A stretch of 64,000 nt of DNA from Isochrysis galbana (GCA_018136815.1 CM030932.1:6482315-6546314), one strand, 5' to 3'; positions 1-9,880 are shown, numbered from the stretch's first letter. The notes: generated by a model from the sequence alone, not told the origin. Translations and numbers: made by a program.

Positions 1-8
1 TTGAGTCT

Positions 9-515
9 GTGCGTCGCTCAGCGGCCTCAACGGCCCGAGCCGCCGCCAACTCTCGGGCCGGCCCCCTTGTTGCGCAACGGCGAGAAGACGCAGTGCTTGA
101 GGCCAGCGCTGCAGGCGTGGCAAACGAAGCCAAGGCATTCTGGAAGTCCGCAACAGGCGCACGGCTCATTCTTGCGGGGGCCTTTTCGCGCGCGGACGCC
201 GACACAACGGTCAACGGGGCTAGGGCTGCCCTCGCGCCTTATTTTCCGCGGATAGGCAATGGCGACGAGGTCAAGGGGACAGACGCCACAGAAGGCTCGC
301 GAGCTCGTAGTGAACGACCTATGCCTGCCGAGACGGGTGCTGGGAACGCCGTTGCGGCAAGCGGCTTGACGGCTCCAATTGATAGGTCTGCAGTGTTGCG
401 ACAGTGGACTCCGTTGCTGTACAAGCCTAGCTTCTTCCCAAAGCCGCTCGCAAACAATCTGTGCTTGACACCCGCACTCGCGGCGACGCTAGATCAGTGC
501 GGAGGCGGCATATGA
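9..515 (+). CDS. C-terminal part of an unrecognised protein
   Basis: An open frame of 168 codons runs to a TGA at 513-515. It may continue upstream of the window, so the first Met need not be the real start. The N-terminal half is rich in Ala and Arg and helical in character; the C-terminal third (Trp-Thr-Pro-Leu-Leu-Tyr, then Phe-Phe-Pro-Lys) looks like ordinary globular sequence. I recognise no domain. It could be the last exon of a host gene or part of a degraded element. Confidence 0.3.
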   Translation: MRRSAASTARAAANSRAGPLVAQRREDAVLEASAAGVANEAKAFWKSATGARLILAGAFSRADADTTVNGARAALAPYFPRIGNGDEVKGTDATEGSRARSERPMPAETGAGNAVAASGLTAPIDRSAVLRQWTPLLYKPSFFPKPLANNLCLTPALAATLDQCGGGI

Positions 516-1117
516 CATATGTGGGGCTTGTCCGACGTCAACATTCATTGTGTGTGATGGGGCGGTTCAACTAGCAGTGTAGAGTTCGGCTCTTCTCTCT
601 TCTCTTGTGATTTTGTTGTATACAACTTATAAATAAACAGTTAGTACTCCGAAAGGGACGGGGGGGAGGGGGGGGGAGGCTTGAGTTCTCTGAATAATGT
701 TGCTCGCTGCAGACTATTTTTTAATATCCGGATATTATTGCCACTAGCCATGCACCAACACGCCAAGCCACGACAACACATGACCGCATTAGAACCCCAA
801 GGCAAAAAACGATGCACCTGATTAAAGCTGCCCCCTCGCAGGCCCCCGGCTCCCGTTACACCTCCCCACAAGCTCATTGGGGTGAAACCCAGTTAGTCGC
901 CAATGTAGCATGTACATTGAAGACAGAAGACTTACCAGGGAAAAGCAGGGGGGGGGGGGCTTTGCGGTCGTCCCGTTGAGACTGAGAGGCCCTTAAGGCA
1001 GGCCAGTCTGGCCAACCAATCCTCCGCAGATTAAGCGACGGCGCCCGGGGAACCTTACTTGGAGAGGGCTCCCCCGACGGCCACTTAAAGAGTTGCACCT
1101 CCAGGCGTCCGTGCGCA
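516..1117. other. No gene seen; two G tracts
   Basis: I see no supported coding sequence here. The stretch holds a G-rich run near 658-680 and a 10-G run near 949-958. A polyadenylation-like aataaa lies at 632-637, downstream of the first ORF. Confidence 0.5.
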
Positions 1118-1400
1118 ACCTACTTTTATAAGTGCTGGGGGTCAATGGTCAATGGGGGCGCTCTGCGCCCCCTTCACCGGGCACTAACTCACCTCCGCGG
1201 GGGGGGGGGGGGGGGCATCAGTCACTCTCATGGCTTGCCTCCTGGCATGGGCTGAGCATCCAACATCCTGACCCAGACCCCCAGTGGGCGCGGGTCAGGA
1301 CTCGCACTTTCGGGGCCCGCATGGGCCTGCACTCGCACTCCCACTGACCTTCCCCCCCCCCCCTCCAGGTCACTAGGCAGACAGGGGACTGTGGCGGGCA
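1118..1400 (-). repeat. Dispersed two-hairpin repeat, copy 1
   Basis: The small hairpin acttttataagt lies at 1122-1133 and a strong G/C hairpin (gggggcgc / gcgccccc) at 1154-1172, with an ATG just before it. The body at about 1250-1400 (the stretch cccagtgggcgcgggtcagg and the stretch ending in aggtcactaggcagacag) is similar to 57100-57300, where the same two hairpins also precede it. Confidence 0.6.
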
Positions 1401-1402
1401 CC

Positions 1403-1463
1403 TATCATGGATACATCCATGACATGTGCATCATAGATGCATATCTATCATGGATACATCCAT
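1403..1463. repeat. Short direct repeat
   Basis: The 18-mer tatcatggatacatccat occurs at 1403-1420 and again at 1446-1463, separated by related atgcat-type sequence. The block can fold on itself. Confidence 0.6.
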
Positions 1464-1599
1464 CTCATGCATCGTGGGTGCTCATTCTAACCTCTGTATG
1501 TTTATACTGAGGTCTCTGCTTCTCACTTCTCCCTCGCGGCCGTTTCGAGTCCGCGCGGGGCATTCTTGCGGCGTGTAGAGGGGCCGGGGCGCTGGGCGG

Positions 1600-1710
1600 A
1601 TGGGGGACGGCTCGGCGGCTGGGGAGGAAGGGGGAGGCGAGGGGTTGAGGGAGCTCGGCGGGGGGGGGAGGGGGAGGGGGGGGGGGGGACTCGGCGGCGG
1701 GGGGAAGGGG
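1600..1710. repeat. G-rich purine tract
   Basis: Almost uninterrupted G with scattered A. It is low-complexity, and the ORFs read through it are glycine-rich artefacts. Confidence 0.7.
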
Positions 1711-1821
1711 GTCGAGAATAATCATACCGTCAGGGGGCCCAATTTGTTCACAAGCAATGTGACCTTTTCACAGGATGCGCCTGTGAAAAGCCCAGTGAAG
1801 TATAATAACTCATGTATTCCC

Positions 1822-1826
1822 CGCCC
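1822..1826. repeat. Target-site duplication (3' side)
   Basis: CGCCC directly outside the LTR at 1827; the same five bases follow the other LTR at 10982-10986. Confidence 0.85.
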
Positions 1827-2674
1827 TGACGAATTGGAGTGGCCCACAAGGCCTGAGGGCAATGAGGAAGGGGCGAAGCCGGCGGCAGGCGCGGCGAGGG
1901 AGACCACTTCGGAGGTGCTGACGGGCTGAAGCCCGTCAGCAGAGGAAGGCGGGCAGGCGGGCTTGAGCGAGGGCGAGGACGGCGGCGAGAACGACATGGA
2001 ACGAGCGGCGAGAGGCGAGGGCGAGTGAGAGGAGGGCTGTGAAGGCAGGGGCTGGCGAGGCGAGGCGAGTTTGTTGGGTACGAGTGTTACGAGAGCGAGA
2101 GCGACGAGAGCGAGAGCGACGACGGATGACGACTGACGACAGGACGACGGACAACGACACCCAGGAAAACACCCCGACTCTCGCCCCACGACTTTCTCAC
2201 ATAACTCGACTGAAATCAAACCCAACCACTCCGATCAGACAACAACGGACGACGATCAAAGGGCGATCTGTCGGCGATCTTGTATGGAACGGGAATCGCA
2301 CCATAACGGAAACGAGGGGCAATCCTGCCGCGCAGGATTCCAAGAGACCTACCGAATAAGACGAAAGGAGTGCGATGTGCCTCAGGGAGAGATACGAAGA
2401 GGTCGTAAATTAAACCTGATTGCCCCCAGAAGCAGATAAAGAACCGCTGTAGAGATAGCAAATTAAACCTATTTGCGAGGCGCCTGGGAGGAAGAAAGGT
2501 GGGGAAACTTCCCTTCTCTTTCGAGAGAAAGAGAGAGGGCGCTCCACAACCCACGATCCCATGCATCCAAGCGAAGCTTTTGACCGAGAACGAGAACGAG
2601 AGAATTATAACGATAAATACCGAACGACGAAGAGAAGAGCGAAGCCTAACGAGTGTCGATTCGCGAATGCGACA
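1827..2674 (-). repeat. 3' LTR
   Basis: 848 bp, starting TGTCGCATTCGCG on the minus strand and ending TTCGTCA. It looks identical to 10134-10981. The ORFs inside it are repeated word for word in the other LTR. Confidence 0.93.
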
Positions 2675-2683
2675 CCCCCCTGC
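2675..2683 (-). promoter_or_regulatory. Polypurine tract
   Basis: The minus strand reads gcagggggg immediately before the TG of the 3' LTR. This is the position and composition of the plus-strand primer of LTR elements. Confidence 0.75.
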
Positions 2684-2807
2684 TAGGATCGAGCGTCCCG
2701 CGAGGGAAAGAAGAGGACCTAACGGATAGCGGAGAGCTCCGAACAAGCCACGAGAAAGGCAGAAGAGCAATCCTGAACGAGACCGAATGAGCGAAGAGCG
2801 AAGAGCG

Positions 2808-2895
2808 AATAAATCCGAAGAGCGAATGAAACAATAAATCCGAAGAGCGAATGAAACAATAAATCCGAAGAGCGAATGAAACAATAAATCCGAAT
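2808..2895. repeat. 25-bp tandem repeat, about 3.5 copies
   Basis: A unit beginning aataaatccgaagagcgaat recurs at 2808, 2833, 2858 and 2883. It lies in the untranslated stretch between the integrase stop and the 3' LTR. Confidence 0.85.
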
Positions 2896-2969
2896 GGATG
2901 GAGAGCCGCGCACCCAATGCCGAACCAAGACGGAAGACGTGATGAGCGACCTAACAATCGAGGACCGAT

Positions 2970-3186
2970 GAGAACGCGGAACCACAAGAATCGAGAATCG
3001 AGAGCGAGAAACGAAGAACGCGGGACGACGAGAATCGAGAATCGCGAACGAGAAACGAAGAACGCGGAACGACGAGAATCGCGAATCGAGGGCGAGAAAC
3101 GAAGAACGATAAGGACGCGGAACGACGAGAATCGAGAGTCGAGAATCGAAGAACGAACGACGAACGACGAACGACGAACGACGAAC
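2970..3186. repeat. Degenerate purine-rich tandem repeats
   Basis: Repeated gacgagaatcgagaatcg / gagaaacgaagaacg blocks of roughly 50-60 bp run into a short array of the unit cgaacga. It belongs to the 3' untranslated part of the element, and the ORFs here are artefacts of the repeat. Confidence 0.75.
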
Positions 3187-3711
3187 TATAAGAATAGTGC
3201 GCGACGATCGAAGAGACAGGGAGTACCACACCCGTCCGGACGATAAGGTGTAGAATCGGCGGCCGGCGCGGCAGACCGCAGGACTCAACGCTGCAACCCA
3301 TCCTCTTCTCTCTTTTACGAGAGTTTTACCTGGATGTTTGGGCGGTGTGGCGGCACCCAAGTTACAACGCGGCGTCCCCTGTGCTCCAAGATATCAAAAG
3401 TCGAGCGACCAACGGCGAAAGGCGGCGAGATAGTACGATAGCATCGAGTACGTCACGCGCGAGCTAAACGACGAGGTACGGGGGTCTCCTGACAGAGCGC
3501 AGCGAAAGGGGAGGGAGATCCATCCTCCGTGGTCGAAAGGGGGGGCGAGCCATACCTCTCTTCCCGCGGGGGGAACTATTCGGCGGCCGCGGGGGGAAAA
3601 TTCGGCGGCCGCGGGGGGGAACAGGAAAAGAATTCCCGTACGTTCCCGTACCGCGATCAAACGTAAACGACGGCGTTGATAGATATCGGAGGGGCGTGAC
3701 AGTCGCGACTG

Positions 3712-5904
3712 TCAGAAGAACGCAGAGGGTGTATCGAGGAGAGAGACGAGGGTGCGATCCGATGGCGACAGGCGTGCGAGAGCCTCGGAGCGACAGCGAA
3801 CGAAGGTAGGCGAGGCAAGGGCAGCGTGCGCAAATGCGTGGGAGCCAAACCACGGGGAACCGCGCGACGATCCCGACGAGTACCACCACTGCCCGAGGAC
3901 GAAGACCGCGTGCTGCGGCCGCATCATTGGACCTGCAGGGTTGGCAACAGACGGGCGGGCTGAGACGGGCAAATGGGAGACATGAGCAATGGGGCCACTG
4001 TGCAAGGACGGTGCGAGACGAGGCGAGCGGCGCGGGGCCTGATGATCCAAGCCGGTGGTCTCGGATCCCACGGGAGCTTCGATCGCGTGCGACGTCGGCG
4101 GGGCTGAGACGGTCTGAGATTGTGATTCTGCAGCCCGCTTTCTCATCTGAGGCTTACGAAGAGGCGGGAAGGGGTGAGCATCATCATAGGCGGTGACGAG
4201 TGACTCGCAGCGGCGAAGCAGTTCGGCTAGCGGCTCCCATGTGGCCGCAGCTTTCGCGTAACCACGCCACTTGACGAGATACTGCCTGGAATCACCTCGA
4301 CCCTTGCGGTCAAGGAGTGAATCCACCAGATACTCATCTCTTTGGACGGGGTCTTCATCTGTGAGGGTATAGTAGGGACGGAGGTTAGTCACATGCACCT
4401 CCTCGGAGAGGAGGCGATTTTCTTGGTCGCGTAGTCGGTAGCGGCCAGCGCCAAGCGCCTCAGCAATGCGGTATGGTCCGCTGTAGTGGTAGAGGAGCTT
4501 GTTGCGGTGTCCTGGAATCTTGCGAACCACCCTATCACCTGGAGTAAATTGGATGGGGGGAGAGTGAGTGCGTAGCGTGTCAGCAAGTGCGTCGGCTTGA
4601 GACTCTAAAGTTGCATCATAAGCCGCGGCCCACGCCGCCTTTAAACGACAATGCATTTTCCAAGCGTACGAGCGAATTTCCTGAGGTAACTCGGGAGGTG
4701 GGCCAGTGTCAGGTGGATCAGAAAGCTGGGCAGGCAGGCGAAGCTCACGGCCATAGAGCAAGGCAGCAGGCGACATGCGGGTAATGCGATTGGCTGAAGC
4801 GCGCATGCTCATTAGAAAGAACGGGAGATGATCGACCCAATGACCGCCGCCTTCATCGGTAGCGCGAGCCATGTTGATCAATGTTTGCTGAGCTCGTTCG
4901 ACCAGGCCCACGCTCTCGTGATGATGAGGTGTGCTCGGCCGCAAGTCGGTGCCGGTGCGCTCGAGGATGATCGAGGTGAGTTGACTAGCGAGATTGCTGC
5001 CGGAGTCCGAGCGAAGTTGCCTTGGTACTCCGTGCCGAGAGACGACGTACGACATGAAGGCGTGAAGTGCGTCGGCACTCGAGGGGTCGCCGTTGTGAGG
5101 GGCCGCCTCGATCCAACGAGTGAGCGAGTCCACGAAAACGAGGAGCTTGTCGAAGCCTCGAGAGCCCTTGATGAAGTCGTGCGTGGGAGCCATCGACACG
5201 ACGTCGCAGAAGACGATGTCGAACGGATAGGCGCCGACCTGCGGTCCCTTTGGATCTGCGAGGTGACGGAAGGGAGGCTTAGCTAAGGTGCACTCGTGGC
5301 ATTGGCGAACGTGCTCACAGACGTCTGCGTTCATGCCAGGCCAAAAATATCGGTCGCGTAGAAGGCGCGCCATCCGGTTGTCGCCGAGGTGGCACAGGTG
5401 GTCGTGAAAGGCTTCGAGGTAGGCGCGGCGCATCGTCTTCGGCACGTAGAGGCAAAGCTTCTCGCCATCCCTCGTTGGCACTCGTCGGTAGAGTAGTCCA
5501 GATCGCAACAGGCATCGAGAAGATTCACGACTGAGCCAGCGCAAGCGACGGTGATCGAGATCGGGGTTGTGAGGAGACGAGGAGAGGAAGCGAATGAGGT
5601 CGTGGCAGTCAGGGTCCTCGGCCTGTGCCTCCTTGAGCGCCTCGGCGTTGGGTGTACCGACGTCGAGGTAGGAGAGGTTGATGGAATCCCTGGTCGTAGA
5701 GGACAACCTGGACGATCGTTCGTCGGCTTGCAGACTGGAGGCCGTGGTGGTACGAGAACGAGAGGCGGCGACGGCTGGTGGCTGACCATCCGATGCCGTG
5801 GTGGAGCGAGAGTTAGGGACGACGGCGGCTAGTAGCTGCCCACCCCCCTGCTTAGGAGCGGACGTCTCCGACGTCTCGTCGTCTGCCGCCACCAAGCGCG
5901 ACAC
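3712..5904 (-). CDS. Retrotransposon integrase with chromodomain
   Basis: About 730 residues. After a Ser/Thr-rich N-terminus, an HHCC zinc-binding domain is visible (HDHLCHLG, then CEHVRQCHEC). The rve core has its catalytic acids in FDIVFCDVVS, LRSDSGSN and GLVER (Asp, Asp, Glu). A GPYRI-type C-terminal fold follows, then a chromodomain (YLVKWRGY, TWEPL) and a basic tail with RRSPRL. The domain order is that of Ty3/Gypsy chromoviruses, whose chromodomain guides insertion to histone marks. The frame is open upstream to 5940 and encodes PGANHKDADGVSRL, the usual RNase H-integrase linker, after which a stop blocks it. So this ORF is the 3' end of a pol gene that has lost its RT/RNase H part. 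The GTG at 5904 is only the first start-like codon. Confidence 0.9.
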   Translation of the reverse strand: MSRLVAADDETSETSAPKQGGGQLLAAVVPNSRSTTASDGQPPAVAASRSRTTTASSLQADERSSRLSSTTRDSINLSYLDVGTPNAEALKEAQAEDPDCHDLIRFLSSSPHNPDLDHRRLRWLSRESSRCLLRSGLLYRRVPTRDGEKLCLYVPKTMRRAYLEAFHDHLCHLGDNRMARLLRDRYFWPGMNADVCEHVRQCHECTLAKPPFRHLADPKGPQVGAYPFDIVFCDVVSMAPTHDFIKGSRGFDKLLVFVDSLTRWIEAAPHNGDPSSADALHAFMSYVVSRHGVPRQLRSDSGSNLASQLTSIILERTGTDLRPSTPHHHESVGLVERAQQTLINMARATDEGGGHWVDHLPFFLMSMRASANRITRMSPAALLYGRELRLPAQLSDPPDTGPPPELPQEIRSYAWKMHCRLKAAWAAAYDATLESQADALADTLRTHSPPIQFTPGDRVVRKIPGHRNKLLYHYSGPYRIAEALGAGRYRLRDQENRLLSEEVHVTNLRPYYTLTDEDPVQRDEYLVDSLLDRKGRGDSRQYLVKWRGYAKAAATWEPLAELLRRCESLVTAYDDAHPFPPLRKPQMRKRAAESQSQTVSAPPTSHAIEAPVGSETTGLDHQAPRRSPRLAPSLHSGPIAHVSHLPVSARPSVANPAGPMMRPQHAVFVLGQWWYSSGSSRGSPWFGSHAFAHAALASPTFVRCRSEALARLSPSDRTLVSLLDTPSAFF

Positions 5905-5923
5905 TCCATCAGCGTCTTTGTGA

Positions 5924-7231
5924 TTAGCACCTGGTTTGTGCTAGACGGTGAAATTGAGCCGCGGCAGAAATCGTATCGGACATGCGTTGCGGGTTGGAAT
6001 GAATCCACCTCAGGCCAGCGTTCGAGAGATAGGTGCACGGCGGGTGCGAGATAATCAAGTCCCAACCAAGGTCTTGGACGAGATCGGCATCCCCGTCGAA
6101 GTGCGGAACGTAATCGACCTCAGACGGGAACAGATCGCACGTCGCCACATCAGCGCCAGCGAGAAGGAACATCGACGAGACCACTCCACTCGTCTCGCCG
6201 ATAACCAAGACGCGAGGAGGCGAGATGCCGTCGGTCTGCGCGGCCTCGACGTCACGCCTAATGTCGCCGAGCGTGGCACAAATGTCGGCGAAGTGGACGG
6301 GCAGCACCCGGGCCGGAGACTCAGGCGATTGGCTAGGGCGCAGAACAAGCTGCGCCGCCTCGGCGATATCTTTCGGCATAACATGCGCGGCACCGTGGGC
6401 GGCGGCGCGCTGGAAAGCGAGATCGAGGACGTACGAGAGGGTCTCTCCCTCCTTCAAGGGAGAACGAGTGCGCGCGAGATGAACGAGCAAATCTTCAGCG
6501 GCCGGAACCAAAGTCAGGCGCGCTGAAAACTGGCAAAGCGGAACGACAGCGGAAAAGGAAACGAAACTGCGAGTGACCGGAATGGCCGGAGACGCGGCGA
6601 CCAACGTGTAAGCCGTCTGAAAAGAACGGGGCGCGGCAGCCGGAAGAGAGTCGGACGAGAAGAGAGCAGGCTGAGAACGGAACAATCGACGGAATGCGCG
6701 TTGTACGACGGAGGGCATGTTGGCGAATACCCCTCCGTCAGCGAACGATTCATCAGACGAGCGAGTCGGTATCGGTTGCCAACCCAATCGGGTTGGCGCG
6801 ACTATCGTAGGCGGCGCGAGCCAGCGGCGAACAGCGAGGGTGTAGGCCACCGTCCATGCGGAGGGGCTAACCTCGCTGGCGCGGCCAAGGCAGCTCAAAG
6901 GCGAGTCTCGAGGGAACGAATCGGCCAGTCCATCCAAGATTTGACTGACGACAGCAGACGGATCGGCAGCGACGGGGCTCAAGGCAAGAGTTAGCGTTGA
7001 GCGCTCGTAATCGAGAGCATTGAACGAATGATTCGAGGACGACGAGAGCGACGAAGGAGGTAGCGAACGAACGGCGAGAGAGAACGGGACTCCCGGAGTC
7101 GAATCGTCCCCACCACATATGAGCAGATGAGGGTGACTCCGGATCGATTGAACGACTGAAACGAAGACGCGAATTTCGGGAACGACGGCATCGCAACCTA
7201 GGGTAGTATCCCCAGGTTGGAACGACAACAA
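5924..7231 (-). CDS. Retrotransposon ORF ending in a truncated cytosine-methyltransferase-like domain
   Basis: 435 codons between gag and integrase. The first ~300 residues are not recognised; I see no clear Asp-Ser/Thr-Gly protease. The last ~110 match the phage/bacterial family annotated as DNA cytosine methyltransferase-like. A SAM-site segment (PRVLVIGETSGVVSSMFLLA) is followed by CDLFPSE, an acidic stretch, and the catalytic-type motif SHPPCTYLSNAGLRW with its Cys. The helix that follows (AAQFHRLAQ) is cut after about 8 residues and the frame stops 20 bases before the integrase ORF, where sequence switches to the RNase H linker. Family members usually continue for about 80 more residues, so this copy probably lacks activity. 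The family assignment is from remembered motifs. Confidence 0.65.
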   Translation of the reverse strand: MLSFQPGDTTLGCDAVVPEIRVFVSVVQSIRSHPHLLICGGDDSTPGVPFSLAVRSLPPSSLSSSSNHSFNALDYERSTLTLALSPVAADPSAVVSQILDGLADSFPRDSPLSCLGRASEVSPSAWTVAYTLAVRRWLAPPTIVAPTRLGWQPIPTRSSDESFADGGVFANMPSVVQRAFRRLFRSQPALFSSDSLPAAAPRSFQTAYTLVAASPAIPVTRSFVSFSAVVPLCQFSARLTLVPAAEDLLVHLARTRSPLKEGETLSYVLDLAFQRAAAHGAAHVMPKDIAEAAQLVLRPSQSPESPARVLPVHFADICATLGDIRRDVEAAQTDGISPPRVLVIGETSGVVSSMFLLAGADVATCDLFPSEVDYVPHFDGDADLVQDLGWDLIISHPPCTYLSNAGLRWIHSNPQRMSDTISAAAQFHRLAQTRC

Positions 7232-7414
7232 GAAAGCTTTGCTCAGCCGTCCGAGGGACGGCGAGCTCGTAGATCGGAGAGGCGAAACATTAGAGGTACG
7301 AAATGAAACGCGAACGGGAGTGACAGAAGTGTCGAGAAGCGAAAGGGGTGGCGGTCCAGGCCGCCGAGGAATCGAGAAGTCAACGAAGCATATGGCGGCG
7401 GCCTCGCCTATTCC

Positions 7415-9880
7415 CTAACGGCGGTTGCGGTCGAGGACGACGAGACGACGAAGGTAGGCGCGGTGGGCGTCGGGAATCTCCGGCTCGCCCTCGCAAAGGA
7501 AGCGGATGAACGGTTGACAATAGTACGGCGAATGGGCGCCATCGCCTGTCCCATATCGCCAATTGTCGGGGTGGTCGGGGCGAGCCGTATCGTGATCGGG
7601 AGGAGCGGGGCGGAAGGCACAATACGCACAGCCGGTGGCTGTGGTCCATACGCCGCCCTCAGACGTGGGGCGCTGCGTGCGAGGCACCTTCATGGACGCG
7701 TCGGTCGGACGGGCCCTAGCGAATGAAGTAGCCAAATCAGCGTGTCCACAATAGCGTGACATCGGGTCGAAGTCAACCTTGGCGTTGCGCCAAGATTCCA
7801 AATCCCATTTGGCGCCCTCGGGATGGCCGAGGTTGTCCGATGGCGGCGCGCAGCGGCGGCTCTTTTGCGATGGCGGTGCGTCGAGAGGTGGGAGTCCACC
7901 CTCCAACTTGGGAGGCGGCTCCCGGGTGTGGTCGGTGCGTCCCTGGTGGGACCGATCTCCATTGCGATGATTTCGAGCTTCGGAGCCGCGGCCGCTTCCG
8001 GAGTTAGCGGCCGAAGGTTTGTCGCTCTTGTCCGGAGCCGGCTTCGAGGATCCCAGGCGGTCCTTAACCATCCGAACGACATCGTCGATGTGGGCGATCG
8101 TGAGCGGACCATCCACCTGCTTGCTGCTCCGCGAAGCCTCAGCACGTGCCTGCTCCGCTGGAGCCAGCACCATGCGCGCGATCGAGATGCAAGAGAGCGA
8201 GTGATGCGGCGCGTCTCCTGCGGCGACCGCCTCAATACCACGCTTCCACGCCTTGAGGAACTCGAACGAGTTCTCCGCTCCCCGTGCACGGTCGCTTTCG
8301 TCGGCCTTGACGCAGGCGTCGAATCTCTCGTTGATTTCGTGCGTGAAGGCAGGGAACTTGAAGACGTTAGCGGCTGTCACCGTCGGATCGTTCATCTTGC
8401 GAACAAAGGCGTCGGTCACACGAGTGGCAAGAGTCACCAAGTCCTCGCCTTCCGAGCGCGTGGTGCACCGGTCCCATTCCGCGGACGCAGTCTCTTTGGC
8501 GAAACCTTTTGCCCCAGCAGCGAATGACTGGTCGCACTTAGCGATCAGTACGTCAGCATGCAGGCAAGGGTTAGCGCAAAGGACCGAGTCCCTCACCGCA
8601 TCGAGGACATAGGCCATGATGCGAGGGTGGCCTTTCTTTGGATCGCGAGCGGCAAGGAGGAGGCCATTGAGAGCGTCCTGCCAGTCCACGCCCGAGGTGA
8701 GCGAGCCCTCGAGTGCGCGGATCAGTTGCATGCGGAATCCATCCCAGGAAGCAGCCGCCTTGTTCGGGTCGGTAGAGCGAAGGTCGGCGGGGAAGCGCAG
8801 CGACTGGAGGCTCTCAAGACTAGACTTAGCATCGCGAGTGCCGCCCTTAGTGCGGACGAACGTACGAGCGCGTACCCATTTCGTAAGGGTGCGAGTTGTG
8901 TAAATGATGCGAGCGTGCCAGGACTCACCCGAGGGGACCTCCCGAGCCGCCATCACCTGGTATTCGAGTGGGGCATTAGCGGATTCGGAGTAGGCTTTGC
9001 CGTGGCGCCCATAGTGACGTAGCCATTGTTCAAGAATGTCCGGCTCATCAGACAGGGCTGGGTCCGCGGGAGGAGCGGCGTGGCGCTTAGCGTGACGTCG
9101 ACTCTCCCGGTTACTGTGCTGGCCTGACTTGGACTTAGAAGCGTGGGGGCGGAGAGATCGGCGAGAGTTAGAATTTAAACCTTCGGGGACCATCATAGAC
9201 GGCCGTCCCTCCTTAGTATGATAACCTTTGCCTGAGGTAGCATAGTGGCTACCCTTGGCGCGGCGAGGCTTGCGGCGCGAGTCCGTAGATTCGGATGATC
9301 CGTCGGAATTCGAATCGCTGGTCGACGAGTAGTTGGACGAACGCGGGCTGGAGACCGGAGATGAGGACTGGGAGGACGATGAAGATGGGGAGCTATAGCG
9401 GCGGCGGCGGCGGGTCTTCTTCTTGTTTTTATGAGCCTTTTTAGATTTCGGTGAGGAGCGAGGGAGCGGCGGTGGAGGAGGCAAAACAGTTTCGCCGCCA
9501 TCTTCGGATGGAGGTGGAGGCGGGCTGGCTGCCTGGACTGGTGTAGGAGGGAGTCGGCCCCGTTCAATCGCGTTGGTGACTGCGGCGAGCTGCTGTGAGA
9601 ATTGGGCGGCCATGGCCTGCATGAGCTCAATGTAACGCAGCTCGACGGGGTTGAGCCCCGGTGAAGCCGACGAAGTTGGCGGCGGAGCCGTAGCAGACGG
9701 TGGAGAAGGAGAGAGATGAAGAAGGGAGTCGGGCAGCAGGCCCGGGGCCTCTCCACAACGAGACGGCTGACTTGGGGCGACCGAGGCGACCGAGAGGCGT
9801 TCGAGCGATTGGTAATGGTGGCGGTGCCTCGAGACATACGCGAGAAGAGGGGAGGAATCCTTCCAGAGGATTATCCTCAC
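7415..9880 (-). CDS. Gag-like protein of the LTR retrotransposon
   Basis: About 821 codons on the minus strand. Residues ~1-140 are Pro/Ser-rich with one predicted helix (ELRYIELMQAMAAQFSQQLA). Residues ~140-280 are a Lys/Arg/Ser-rich basic region. A helical capsid-like region follows (~285-600), containing ILEQWLRHYG and WDRCTTRSEGEDLVTLATRV. The C-terminus has a Cys/His cluster (CAYC, then His residues, then PYYC) that could bind zinc but is not a standard CCHC knuckle. A second minus-strand ORF in another frame starts inside the 5' LTR (10532) and overlaps to 9627, so the true Gag N-terminus may arise there by frameshift or splicing. Identification rests on position and composition. Confidence 0.65.
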   Translation of the reverse strand: MRIILWKDSSPLLAYVSRHRHHYQSLERLSVASVAPSQPSRCGEAPGLLPDSLLHLSPSPPSATAPPPTSSASPGLNPVELRYIELMQAMAAQFSQQLAAVTNAIERGRLPPTPVQAASPPPPPSEDGGETVLPPPPPLPRSSPKSKKAHKNKKKTRRRRRYSSPSSSSSQSSSPVSSPRSSNYSSTSDSNSDGSSESTDSRRKPRRAKGSHYATSGKGYHTKEGRPSMMVPEGLNSNSRRSLRPHASKSKSGQHSNRESRRHAKRHAAPPADPALSDEPDILEQWLRHYGRHGKAYSESANAPLEYQVMAAREVPSGESWHARIIYTTRTLTKWVRARTFVRTKGGTRDAKSSLESLQSLRFPADLRSTDPNKAAASWDGFRMQLIRALEGSLTSGVDWQDALNGLLLAARDPKKGHPRIMAYVLDAVRDSVLCANPCLHADVLIAKCDQSFAAGAKGFAKETASAEWDRCTTRSEGEDLVTLATRVTDAFVRKMNDPTVTAANVFKFPAFTHEINERFDACVKADESDRARGAENSFEFLKAWKRGIEAVAAGDAPHHSLSCISIARMVLAPAEQARAEASRSSKQVDGPLTIAHIDDVVRMVKDRLGSSKPAPDKSDKPSAANSGSGRGSEARNHRNGDRSHQGRTDHTREPPPKLEGGLPPLDAPPSQKSRRCAPPSDNLGHPEGAKWDLESWRNAKVDFDPMSRYCGHADLATSFARARPTDASMKVPRTQRPTSEGGVWTTATGCAYCAFRPAPPDHDTARPDHPDNWRYGTGDGAHSPYYCQPFIRFLCEGEPEIPDAHRAYLRRLVVLDRNRR

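Noticed and set aside
2216-3360. Arg/Ser/Phe-rich minus-strand ORFs
   Set aside because: They read through the LTR end and purine-rich tandem repeats; no family features.
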